Origin: Xenococcaceae cyanobacterium MO_188.B19
Lineage (GTDB): Bacteria; Cyanobacteriota; Cyanobacteriia; Cyanobacteriales; Xenococcaceae
Reading direction: 5' to 3'
NCBI GenBank assembly: GCA_030065715.1
Contig: JASJDF010000007.1
Location: 1 to 34,686 of the forward strand
DNA length: 34,686 bases
The notes under the pieces were generated by a model. It was not told the origin of the DNA, did not search any database, and worked only from the letters and a program-made list of their open reading frames with translations. Made by a program: the position numbers and the translations under genes. Shown piece by piece: positions 10,654 through 18,911 of this stretch (within the stretch, counting starts at the first letter, position 1; each line of letters opens with the position of its first letter).

Positions 10654-10684
10654 TTGCTAGGGTGGGCAATGCCCACCCTAGCAA
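10654..10684. repeat. Perfect palindrome, same core repeat (GTGGGCAATGCCCAC), just after the adhesin stop
   Basis: ttgctagggtgggca-a-tgcccaccctagcaa, a 15-bp perfect stem 9 bp downstream of the stop codon. Confidence 0.85.
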
Positions 10685-10741
10685 CACTATTTTAATGAGT
10701 TATGCCCAACCTACATATAATCAACAACTAATCCTGTAATT

Positions 10742-11752
10742 ATGTCTATATCTTTCAAAAACAAATCCTTTTGCTTAAGAACTATTTTTTTAGTTGCTAT
10801 CAGTAATTTTATTGCTGTTAATCCAGTTCACGCCTTTAATGTTACTATTGGCAATACTGGCTTTGAGGGCAGTGGTACTGGTGGTTTTGATAGTTGGAAT
10901 ACTATTGGAGATACAAGTATTCAAAGTACTTTTCAGGGAATTAGTCCGACTCAGAATGACTATCAAGCTTTAATTACTAACAGTTGTTCTGCAAGTGCTG
11001 GAGATTTATGTACGGACTCTCAGACAAATGGCGCGAGAAATGATGATAATCCGCGTGCTACTGGTACTTTTAACTACTCTAGCAACAATCAAATGAACGC
11101 CAGTTTTGGCGATCCTGCCAATGCAGGAACCAATCAAGAAGCTTTTAAGCTGCAAGACTTTTTTGGCTTGGATGAAAATGGCTTGAGTGTGGCGCGAGAA
11201 GGGGGAATGATATCAGGTTTTCGGACTGCTAAGGAAGGTTCGGGAATTCAGCAAGATATTCAAATTACAATTACCCAAGCTGATGTAGATAGTGGCATGA
11301 ATGCTTTTACTCTTAGCTTTAATTACGCTTATCTAAGCAATGATGGTACTAATACCTTGTTTGGCGATCAAGATTTTGCTTTTTTAAGTTTGTATGAAAA
11401 GAGTCCGACATCGTCTCCTAACAATATTATTGTTTTGGCGGATAGTGATCAGACATTAACTGCTCCAACAACTGACAATTTTGTTCACCAAAATACTGAT
11501 TTTCATACAGCTAGTAATCAATTCTCTTATACGGTAAGTGGTTTAGCAGCAAATACATATACTTACAGTTTGGGTTTTGGGGTTGTGGATGTAGATAATG
11601 TTGACCGCACTTCCGCCTTAATGTTAGATAATCTTCAAATTACTCAAGATATTCCTTTTGATTTTTCTCCTAGTATAGGTTTATTAATTGCCGGGGGAAT
11701 GATAACAGGCGATCTCCTTCGTCGTAGATTAATTAAGAAACCTCATATTTAA
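10742..11752 (+). CDS. Secreted protein with C-terminal sorting-type tail (P-F-D-F-S-P + TM + RRR), possibly exosortase-processed
   Basis: N-terminal signal peptide (LRTIFLVAISNFIAVNPVHAF); C-terminus DIPFDFSPSIGLLIAGGMITGDLLRRRLIKK resembles cyanobacterial variants of PEP-CTERM tripartite tails. Confidence 0.6.
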   Translation: MSISFKNKSFCLRTIFLVAISNFIAVNPVHAFNVTIGNTGFEGSGTGGFDSWNTIGDTSIQSTFQGISPTQNDYQALITNSCSASAGDLCTDSQTNGARNDDNPRATGTFNYSSNNQMNASFGDPANAGTNQEAFKLQDFFGLDENGLSVAREGGMISGFRTAKEGSGIQQDIQITITQADVDSGMNAFTLSFNYAYLSNDGTNTLFGDQDFAFLSLYEKSPTSSPNNIIVLADSDQTLTAPTTDNFVHQNTDFHTASNQFSYTVSGLAANTYTYSLGFGVVDVDNVDRTSALMLDNLQITQDIPFDFSPSIGLLIAGGMITGDLLRRRLIKKPHI

Positions 11753-11798
11753 ACTAATTTTTTGACATGAAGGCAGAACTAAGCTGCTGAATAATTTG

Positions 11799-12195
11799 GG
11801 TAGTGATTCCCATGTAGTGATCAATAAGCGCGATCGCTTAGAAACAATATTTATGTACCGGAGATAGAACGAGAGAATCTGCGAGAAAATTATGGCAATC
11901 ACTTCCTCCTGTTTATCGACAATGTGCTGTCGCTTATACTGATTTTTGGGAGGCTTATAAAACTGTTATTCCCAATTCAAGACATCGACCAGTTCCTAAA
12001 TCCAGTGGGGAAACTAATCACGTTGAAAGACTCAATAATACATTAAGACAACGCATTTTTCGATTAGTACGAAAAACTCTTTCCTTTTCTAAAAAAGTTG
12101 AAAATCATATTGGAGCAATTTAGTATTTCATCCATCATTATAATGCTGTGATTTCTAATAATTAAAATCACTTTCACTACATGGGAATCACTACC
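11799..12195 (+). mobile_element. Internally deleted IS1-family element (non-autonomous remnant)
   Basis: Perfect 22-bp terminal inverted repeats ggtagtgattcccatgtagtga (11799-11820) / tcactacatgggaatcactacc (12174-12195). Internal frame GDRTRESARKLWQSLPPVYRQCAVAYTDFWEAYKTVIP...HVERLNNTLRQRIFRLVRKTLSFSKKVENHIGAI is the C-terminal part of an IS1 transposase. Confidence 0.85.
11860..12165 (+). pseudogene. IS1 transposase C-terminal fragment with an in-frame nonsense codon
   Basis: GDRTRESARK...ENHIGAI-TAG(12121-12123)-YFIHHYNAVISNN; TAG replaces the Trp expected in the IS1 motif GAIWYFIHHYN. The N-terminal half is missing. Confidence 0.8.
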
Positions 12196-12315
12196 GGTTT
12201 CTGTTACAGGTATTTCACCTAAATAAACTCCAAAATAGCGCAAAAATTACTCTCTCCTGCTCAAAACCTCTTGACAGGGGGTACGTTTTCTGGTCTTTTT
12301 TTGTCGAAGGTATTG
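12195..12315 (+). repeat. IS4-type element 3' end, copy 2 (solo end), overlapping the recO 3' end
   Basis: About 119/121 identical by eye to 341-461. Confidence 0.85.
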
Positions 12316-13112
12316 TAAACACTATCCACTAACTTAGCAGAACGAATTGTTTTATTAAGATGATGTTTAATATAGTCTCGTAAAATTTTTTCAACAGTAA
12401 TCCAAGACTCATCTAAAGAAAAACCAGGGGGAATTAGAGCAGGAATAGTAGGAAGACTGTGATTATTGAGTTGCTGCATAATTGCCACTTCCATACCATT
12501 GATTTTACGATCTACAAAGGGGATGAAAGTTGGCTCTTCATTTTCTGCTGGTGGTGCTAAATTAACTAGTCCTCCACTGTCAAAGCTAAAGCCTGTTAAA
12601 TATTTGGGATTTTCTAGATTAGGTGTAAGAGATTTTTGAGTTCGACAACAATTGTGAACTTGTGGGGCAATTCCTGCGATCGCCAGTAAGTGAAATACTC
12701 CATGAGCAATATAGGGATAGACATTTTGCTTGGGTTGCAGCTTTTCAATACGGCGCAAATGTTCGTTCAGCAACTCGTATAAATCCTGTTGAGGTTGTTC
12801 ATCTACCGCTAGATACAAAGCCAACTCTGCTAGATATTGGGCGGAAGCCAATTTGCCTACATCTTGACTCAAACCAGGGTAAGTATAAATAGTTTCTGCT
12901 TGAATTATTTTATCCAGCGATCGCCCTCTAACTATCAAAAACTCATTAATTACAAATAACTCAGTGCGCCCCCGTAGTTTCGATTTATGCTTTTTCGCTC
13001 CTGGTGCAACTGCCCGAATCAAGCCATATTCTGAAGTCAGAACCGTCACTAGGCGATCGTTTTCTTTAAGAGGAGAACCTTTTAACACTATTCCTGTTGC
13101 TTTATATTTCAT
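12261..13112 (-). CDS. recO: DNA repair protein RecO, with IS-derived C-terminal extension
   Basis: MKYKATGIVLKGSPLKENDRLVTVLTSEYGLIRAVAPGAKKHKSKLRGRTELF is a typical RecO OB-fold N-terminus. The last about 17 aa (NTFDKKRPENVPPVKRF) lie within or at the edge of the IS-end repeat. Confidence 0.9.
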   Translation of the reverse strand: MKYKATGIVLKGSPLKENDRLVTVLTSEYGLIRAVAPGAKKHKSKLRGRTELFVINEFLIVRGRSLDKIIQAETIYTYPGLSQDVGKLASAQYLAELALYLAVDEQPQQDLYELLNEHLRRIEKLQPKQNVYPYIAHGVFHLLAIAGIAPQVHNCCRTQKSLTPNLENPKYLTGFSFDSGGLVNLAPPAENEEPTFIPFVDRKINGMEVAIMQQLNNHSLPTIPALIPPGFSLDESWITVEKILRDYIKHHLNKTIRSAKLVDSVYNTFDKKRPENVPPVKRF

Positions 13113-13243
13113 TGAAAGTTTTTAATTTGTTAAGATACATTTTAGCTTTTATACATAGTATTTTAGTTGACATAGAATCATTATTAATTATGATATCTAT
13201 TGAATAGACAAACAGTTTTAATAAAATAAAATCACAACTAAAA

Positions 13244-13483
13244 ATGAAAACATTAATTAAATTAAGGATAGAGAAATTTGTAGAACAAGAAGAAGAATAT
13301 TTTGTTGCAACGAGCAATGATTTAGAAGGATTAGTAGCAGAAGGAAAAACCATTGAAGAAGTGATAGAAATTGCTCAAGATGTCGCAAAACGTTTATTAC
13401 AATTAGAAAAAGAAACAGATAGTAAAATCAAAGTCAAAGACATCCCCTCTATTCTTGAATACCCTTTGATTATGGAAGTGTAA
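13244..13483 (+). CDS. HicB-like/DUF1902-type antitoxin
   Basis: FVATSNDLEGLVAEGKTIEEVIEIAQDVAKRLL HicB-type partial RNase H fold; overlaps the downstream HicA-like ORF (gtgtaATGgg). Confidence 0.75.
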   Translation: MKTLIKLRIEKFVEQEEEYFVATSNDLEGLVAEGKTIEEVIEIAQDVAKRLLQLEKETDSKIKVKDIPSILEYPLIMEV

Positions 13484-13704
13484 TGGGAAAATTGTCAGGT
13501 TTTTCTTATCAAAAAGTAACTCGAAAACTCAGAAAATTAGGATTTAAATTTTATCGAAGTGCCAAAGGAGATCATGAAATTTGGTTTAATTCTCAAACCT
13601 TATCTAAAACAACAATTCCTCACCATAAACAAATAAAGGAAGGCACATTAAGAAATATTTTAAAACAAGCCAAAATAGATGTTGATACTTTTTTGGATAG
13701 TTAA
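13483..13704 (+). CDS. hicA: HicA-like mRNA interferase toxin
   Basis: GFSYQKVTRKLRKLGFKFYRSAKGDHEIWF...TTIPHHKQIKEGTLRNILKQAKID; dsRBD-like HicA with GDHE histidine. Confidence 0.85.
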   Translation: MGKLSGFSYQKVTRKLRKLGFKFYRSAKGDHEIWFNSQTLSKTTIPHHKQIKEGTLRNILKQAKIDVDTFLDS

Positions 13705-13730
13705 AAATTACAACCTAATTCCTATGATGA

Positions 13731-14396
13731 CTAATCACTTTTAGCATTTTGCTGGCGTATCAAATCCACCCCACGGGATGTTCCCAATCTTGTTGCACCC
13801 ACTACAATCAATTCCCTAGCTTGAGCCACAGTGCGAATTCCTCCAGAAGCTTTAATCCCAACTTTTCCTCCTGAAACTGCTTTTAACAACTTCACATCAC
13901 TCACAGTCGCTCCACCAAACCAACCAGTACTAGTTTTGAGGTAAGCTACTCCCGCATCCATACACACTTCAGCAGCTTGCTGCTTTTCCTCATCGGTCAA
14001 TACCGTAGTTTCTAAAATTGCTTTAACTGTCTTTCCTGTTGCCTCACAAATTTGAGCAATTTCGTCATAAATTTTGTTTAATTGACCTGATTTTAACCAT
14101 CCGAGGTTAATTACTACATCCAACTCCGTTGCACCGTTTTCTACAGCTTCTTGAGCTTCATATAGTTTGACTCCTGGGGTATTTGCTCCTGTGGGAAATC
14201 CAATTACAGTACAAACTTCAATTCGTTTATTGTGGAGTATTTCCGCAGCTTGTTTTACTGCACTAGGATATACACACACCGCAGGAAAATTATATTGCAC
14301 CGCTTCATTACAACATTGAGCCACTTCTTCAGGAATAGCCGAAGGTTTCAACAGAGAGTGATCGATATATTGAGCCAAATCTATTTCATTTAACAT
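13731..14396 (-). CDS. deoC: Deoxyribose-phosphate aldolase
   Basis: [10 protein letters not shown]...[39 protein letters not shown]...[21 protein letters not shown]...[10 protein letters not shown]. Confidence 0.93.
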   Translation of the reverse strand: MLNEIDLAQYIDHSLLKPSAIPEEVAQCCNEAVQYNFPAVCVYPSAVKQAAEILHNKRIEVCTVIGFPTGANTPGVKLYEAQEAVENGATELDVVINLGWLKSGQLNKIYDEIAQICEATGKTVKAILETTVLTDEEKQQAAEVCMDAGVAYLKTSTGWFGGATVSDVKLLKAVSGGKVGIKASGGIRTVAQARELIVVGATRLGTSRGVDLIRQQNAKSD

Positions 14397-14414
14397 TTAA
14401 CATTTAACATTTAA
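14387..14414. repeat. Tandem heptamer (CATTTAA)x4 spanning the deoC start codon
   Basis: catttaa catttaa catttaa catttaa followed by degenerate cgtttag; reverse strand TTAAATG x4. Confidence 0.9.
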
Positions 14415-14436
14415 CGTTTAGGACTCAGACAATTAG

Positions 14437-14464
14437 CTAACTACTAACCACTAACCACTAACTA
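14437..14464. repeat. Tandem heptamer (CTAACYA)x4
   Basis: ctaacta ctaacca ctaacca ctaacta. Confidence 0.85.
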
Positions 14465-14470
14465 TCTCAA

Positions 14471-15022
14471 CTACTTACTTATCATTGCCTTTGCCATATA
14501 AAAGCCTGTAATAGACTTAGCATCTATAGGAACACCACTCAAGATAGCTTGTTCTAACTCTTCTGAAGTCATTAATACCACCTCAATATCTTCATCATCA
14601 TCTTGTTGAGGAGGATTGTCCAACTTAGTTAAATCTTGAGCCAGATAAGCATAAATATACTCATCAGAATAACCAGGGGCGAGGGGAAACTTACCCATAG
14701 ATTGCCACTTAGCAGCACTGTAGCCAGTTTCTTCTTCTATTTCTCTTTTAATGGTTTCTCCTGGATCTTCGTTTGGTTCTACTGTACCAGCAGGAAACTC
14801 TAATAAACGACCTTGCACCGCAAAGCGATATTGTTTAACCAAAACAAACTTACCATCAGCAGTAATTGGGACAGCCATCGCTCCCCCAGGATGACGAATA
14901 CACTCCCAATCACCTTCAACCCCGTTCGGTAGTCTGATATTAATCACTTCGTAATCAAACTTGCGTCCTCGGTACAAGAGACGCTGTTTGAGAATTTTTG
15001 GCGGTTCATTCCCGACTGACAT
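14471..15022 (-). CDS. NUDIX hydrolase (ADP-ribose pyrophosphatase-like)
   Basis: NUDIX box region GTVEPNEDPGETIKREIEEETGYSA; AVPITADGKFVLVKQYRFAVQGRLLEFPAG. Confidence 0.9.
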   Translation of the reverse strand: MSVGNEPPKILKQRLLYRGRKFDYEVINIRLPNGVEGDWECIRHPGGAMAVPITADGKFVLVKQYRFAVQGRLLEFPAGTVEPNEDPGETIKREIEEETGYSAAKWQSMGKFPLAPGYSDEYIYAYLAQDLTKLDNPPQQDDDEDIEVVLMTSEELEQAILSGVPIDAKSITGFYMAKAMISK

Positions 15023-15201
15023 ATGTTTTCTGAAAAAAAGTCCGATAATAATTATAGGTTAGTTCCACTTAAAGCAAATTAGCCTATAGAACAGATAAGT
15101 AATAAATTAAATCCCCAATAGCTTATTGTCTGGGACTGGATAAGGTAAACTTAGTGTGTCTAGGCAATTAGCTTACTTTGTCTTAAAGCTTAAATCTAAA
15201 C

Positions 15202-16131
15202 ATGATAAGAACGGACGAAAAATCCCTTAAACAAAAGCAAAATATAAAATTTGACCTTAATAGTTATCTAAAAGAACATCAAAAACTAGTCGAAGTTGCT
15301 TTAGATCAGTCTATTATCCTGGCAAAACCTGAAAAAATTTACGAAGCAATGCGTTATTCTCTGCTTGCAGGAGGCAAACGTCTTCGTCCTATTCTTTGTT
15401 TGGCTAGTTGTAAGCTGATGGGTGGAACATTATCTATGGCAATGCCTACAGCTTGTGCATTAGAGATGATTCATACTATGTCTTTGATTCACGATGACTT
15501 ACCTGCTATGGATAATGACGATTATCGTCGAGGAAAGTTGACTAATCATAAGGTTTATGGAGACGACATTGCTATTTTGGCTGGAGACGGGCTTTTAGCC
15601 TATGCTTTTGAATATGTAGCTACTGAAACTAAAGATGTGCCTACAGATCGTTTGATCAAAGTCATTGCTAAGTTAGGACGTACTGTTGGACCAGCAGGAC
15701 TAGTGGGTGGTCAAGTATTGGACTTAGAATCAGAAGGTAGAACCGATATTACAGCTGAAACCCTCAGTTTTATCCATACCCACAAAACAGGGGCTTTATT
15801 AGAAACTTCTGTAGTGTCAGGAGCCATCTTAGCAGGAGCATCTGAGAAAGATATAGCTAAATTATCTAAGTACGCCCAAAATATTGGTTTAGCTTTTCAG
15901 ATTGTTGATGATATTTTAGATATTACTGCCACTGATGAGCAATTGGGTAAAACTGCGGGGAAAGATTTGGCAGCACAAAAAGCTACTTATCCAAGTATCT
16001 GGGGATTGGAAAAATCTCAAGAGCAAGCTCAAAACCTGATCAATGATGCTATGGCTCAGCTAGAATCCTATGGCGAAAATGCTGACCCCTTAAGAGCGAT
16101 CGCAGAATTCATCGTGACTCGCAACCACTAA
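15202..16131 (+). CDS. crtE: Geranylgeranyl diphosphate synthase (polyprenyl synthetase)
   Basis: First Asp-rich motif [19 protein letters not shown]; second [24 protein letters not shown]. Confidence 0.92.
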   Translation: MIRTDEKSLKQKQNIKFDLNSYLKEHQKLVEVALDQSIILAKPEKIYEAMRYSLLAGGKRLRPILCLASCKLMGGTLSMAMPTACALEMIHTMSLIHDDLPAMDNDDYRRGKLTNHKVYGDDIAILAGDGLLAYAFEYVATETKDVPTDRLIKVIAKLGRTVGPAGLVGGQVLDLESEGRTDITAETLSFIHTHKTGALLETSVVSGAILAGASEKDIAKLSKYAQNIGLAFQIVDDILDITATDEQLGKTAGKDLAAQKATYPSIWGLEKSQEQAQNLINDAMAQLESYGENADPLRAIAEFIVTRNH

Positions 16132-16165
16132 TATAACGTTATAAAGCACATTCAAAATACAGACG

Positions 16166-16621
16166 ATGGAAGAAGTTTCTGGAATTTTCCACAATTACGT
16201 ACTAGTGGTAGCCCTCTTAGCTTGTTTTACAGCCCAGGGAATCAAACTGATTGTAGAATTGATTAAAAATCGCAAAATCAATTTTCGCTATCTGGTAACC
16301 ACTGGGGGGATGCCTAGCGCCCATTCCGCACTAGTAGGGGCTTTAGCTACAGGAATTGGTCAAACTAAGGGATGGTCATCTCCTGAATTCGCGATCGCCT
16401 GTCTTTTTGCTGTAATTGTTATGTATGATGCAGCAGGAGTGCGTCAGGCTGCAGGAAAACAAGCTAGACTTCTCAATCAAATTGTTGATGAACTATTCCA
16501 AGAAGAACATAACCTCAATGAAGAAAGACTCAAAGAACTATTAGGACATACTCCTTTTCAAGTATTGGTAGGATTATCTCTGGGGATTAGTGTTTCTATG
16601 CTGTCTTTTCACGTGATGTAA
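16166..16621 (+). CDS. Divergent PAP2 family (DUF212) membrane protein
   Basis: TTGGMPSAHSALVGALATGIGQTKGW...VMYDAAGVRQAAGKQARLLNQ; about 34 bp from crtE, same strand. Confidence 0.85.
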   Translation: MEEVSGIFHNYVLVVALLACFTAQGIKLIVELIKNRKINFRYLVTTGGMPSAHSALVGALATGIGQTKGWSSPEFAIACLFAVIVMYDAAGVRQAAGKQARLLNQIVDELFQEEHNLNEERLKELLGHTPFQVLVGLSLGISVSMLSFHVM

Positions 16622-16625
16622 AAAA

Positions 16626-16655
16626 CCACGCTGTAACCCAGCGTGGCTCAAAAAA
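16626..16655 (-). terminator. Hairpin between DUF212 and psbU; intrinsic terminator orientation for psbU
   Basis: ccacgctg-taacc-cagcgtgg; on the minus strand the stem is followed by TTTTTT. Confidence 0.65.
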
Positions 16656-16686
16656 TTAACTATTTTTATCTCAGAAAAAAGTTTAT

Positions 16687-17106
16687 TTAATAAACTCCAG
16701 GATTATAGCGATCATCTCCAGAATTCATTACATCAGCAACATCAGTAACTACAAAGTTATCTAGATTTGCTTGTAAACGCTCTTGTTGTTTCTCGCTTAA
16801 GCCAGGAATATTCAAAACGTCTTCTACATTTTCGTAGGGGGCATTTTGGATAATTTTACTAGCTAAAGTGGGGTAAAAACCTCGTAGAGAACGAAAATCC
16901 CTAACATCACTGTTGTTCAAATCTAATTTGCCTTGAATTTCGCCAAGTTTAGCATCAGCAGCATTACGACGCGCTGCCAAAATAGGGGAAGATTGCACAG
17001 AAAAGATATTTATCTCAGCAGCTTGAGCAGAAGTTACTCCTGTAAATCCCCAAGAACTCAAGACAAGTAATACCGTAGCAATAATGCTGGCTAATTTTTT
17101 AATCAA
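16687..17106 (-). CDS. psbU: Photosystem II 12 kDa extrinsic protein PsbU
   Basis: Signal peptide + NAADAKLGEIQGKLDLNNSDVRDFRSLRGFYPTLASKIIQNAPYENVEDVLNIPGLSEKQQERLQ. Confidence 0.95.
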   Translation of the reverse strand: MIKKLASIIATVLLVLSSWGFTGVTSAQAAEINIFSVQSSPILAARRNAADAKLGEIQGKLDLNNSDVRDFRSLRGFYPTLASKIIQNAPYENVEDVLNIPGLSEKQQERLQANLDNFVVTDVADVMNSGDDRYNPGVY

Positions 17107-17351
17107 TTTCGTTCCTCCTACTTAAAAAATAACTGACCAAGAATCTAAAAGTTTTGTCGCACAAATTTAACTAATTAGTTAACTTTACTAAACTAATGGC
17201 TCAAATTCATAATTGAGTCACTTTAAATGAGATTCTCCTTAAAGAATCTTTACTTTGTTAAACTTTGGTATTGCACCTAACTCGCAAGTATTTTAACGTA
17301 AAATTGACTGCGGGAGATGCTTTAGACTAGAAAGCTTATCTAACTACTCTG

Positions 17352-18911
17352 TTGATCTCAAATCCCCAATCCTTAATGCTAATTGCTAAAACTCTCTCGG
17401 AAATAAACTCCTATCGACAAAGGGAGCAAAAATATACAATAGCTTTGGTTCCTACTATGGGAGCATTGCACGAAGGACATATTAGTTTAATTCAAAGGTC
17501 TAGGAAGGAATGCGATCGCGTTATTGTGAGTATTTTTGTCAATCCTTTACAATTTAACCCGACAGAAGATTTAGCAGAATATCCCCGTCAGCTAGAAACA
17601 GACTGTGACTTGTGTGCAAAATTAGGAGTAGATCTAGTTTTTGCACCAACTCTAGAAGCGATGGGAATTGCTGGAGATACCAGTATTCAATCTCTTACTA
17701 CTACAGTTATTCCCCCTGTATCTATGACTTCTGGGCTATGCGGTAAATATCGTCCTGGACATTTCCAGGGAGTTGCCACCATAGTTACCAAATTACTCAA
17801 TATCATTAGACCAGACCGCGCTTATTTTGGACAAAAAGATGCCCAACAACTAGCTATAATTCGTCGGCTAGTTTCAGACTTGAATATACCAGTAGAGATT
17901 ATAGGGTGTCCAATTATTAGGGAATCATCGGGACTAGCTTTAAGTTCTCGCAATCAATATTTAACTACTAAAGATAAAGAACAAGCACTCAATATATATA
18001 GTGGTCTTAAACAAGCTGCGATCGCGTTTTATCAAGGAGAAAAACAAGCCAGCAGACTTACAGCAATAGTTAAAGATCACTTGGCTACCGTATCAGAAAT
18101 TGAAACTCAATATATAGAACTAGTTGATCCTCAAACATTAGAGCCTTTAGAAACTGTCGAAAGTAGAGGATTATTAGCAGTTGCTGCTTATTTAGGAAAT
18201 ACTCGCTTGATTGACAACATGATCTTACGTCAACCTACTGTAGCCATTGATGGTCCTGCTGGTGCAGGAAAATCTACCGTTACCCGTAGTGTAGCAGAAC
18301 AATTAGGATTGCTCTATTTAGATACAGGAGCAATGTATCGTGCTGTCACTTGGTTAGTGATGAATTCTGGTATTGATGTCAAGGATGAAGAGAAAATTGC
18401 TGATTTAGTTAAGGGAATCAAAATCGATCTTATTTCTAGTGAGTCTTCCGATCTCCCGATAGGAGTATATGTTAACGACACAGAAGTAACTAAACCTATA
18501 CGCACTCCTGAAGTTACTGCCAATGTTTCTGCGATCGCAGCCCAGAATGCAGTCAGAGAAGAACTAGTAGCAATTCAGCAAAGTTATGGACAAAAAGGCG
18601 GTATTATCGCCGAGGGAAGGGATATCGGCACTAATGTATTTCCTGATGCAGAATTAAAGATTTTTCTCACAGCTTCCGCTTCTGAAAGAGCTAGAAGAAG
18701 ATTTTTAGACTTACAAAATCAAGGATATAAAGATGTAGATTTGGTGCAACTAGAACAAGAAATAAGACGACGAGACGAAAAAGACAGTACAAGGGCGATC
18801 GCACCACTCAAAAAAGCTAATGATGCCATAGAAATAGTTACCGATAATCTAACTATAGAAGAAGTAATTAACAAAATCGTAGAGCTTTATCAACAGTTAA
18901 TTCTTCTTTAA
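17352..18911 (+). CDS. panC/cmk: Bifunctional pantoate-beta-alanine ligase / cytidylate kinase
   Basis: PanC motif LVPTMGALHEGHISLIQRS...FVNPLQFNPTEDLAEYPR...FGQKDAQQL, then Cmk VAIDGPAGAGKSTVTRSVAEQLGLLYLDTGAMYRAVT...EGRDIGTNVFPDA in one frame. The start (TTG 17352 or ATG 17376) is uncertain. Confidence 0.95.
   Translation: MISNPQSLMLIAKTLSEINSYRQREQKYTIALVPTMGALHEGHISLIQRSRKECDRVIVSIFVNPLQFNPTEDLAEYPRQLETDCDLCAKLGVDLVFAPTLEAMGIAGDTSIQSLTTTVIPPVSMTSGLCGKYRPGHFQGVATIVTKLLNIIRPDRAYFGQKDAQQLAIIRRLVSDLNIPVEIIGCPIIRESSGLALSSRNQYLTTKDKEQALNIYSGLKQAAIAFYQGEKQASRLTAIVKDHLATVSEIETQYIELVDPQTLEPLETVESRGLLAVAAYLGNTRLIDNMILRQPTVAIDGPAGAGKSTVTRSVAEQLGLLYLDTGAMYRAVTWLVMNSGIDVKDEEKIADLVKGIKIDLISSESSDLPIGVYVNDTEVTKPIRTPEVTANVSAIAAQNAVREELVAIQQSYGQKGGIIAEGRDIGTNVFPDAELKIFLTASASERARRRFLDLQNQGYKDVDLVQLEQEIRRRDEKDSTRAIAPLKKANDAIEIVTDNLTIEEVINKIVELYQQLILL

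Noticed and set aside
10654-10684. Rho-independent terminator of the adhesin gene
   Set aside because: Perfect hairpin but no adjacent T-tract, and the same core recurs inside the CDS; better described as a dispersed palindrome, though termination is not excluded.
12662-12892. Plus-strand ORF opposite recO
   Set aside because: Lies wholly antisense to a well-supported recO frame and has no recognisable features.
13102-13353. Minus-strand 83-aa ORF upstream of recO
   Set aside because: Overlaps the hicB-like gene and the recO leader; low-complexity Phe/Ile/Leu-rich content with no family signature.
17352-18911. panC/cmk fusion as a novel gene fusion
   Set aside because: Bifunctional PanC/Cmk is an established cyanobacterial arrangement.
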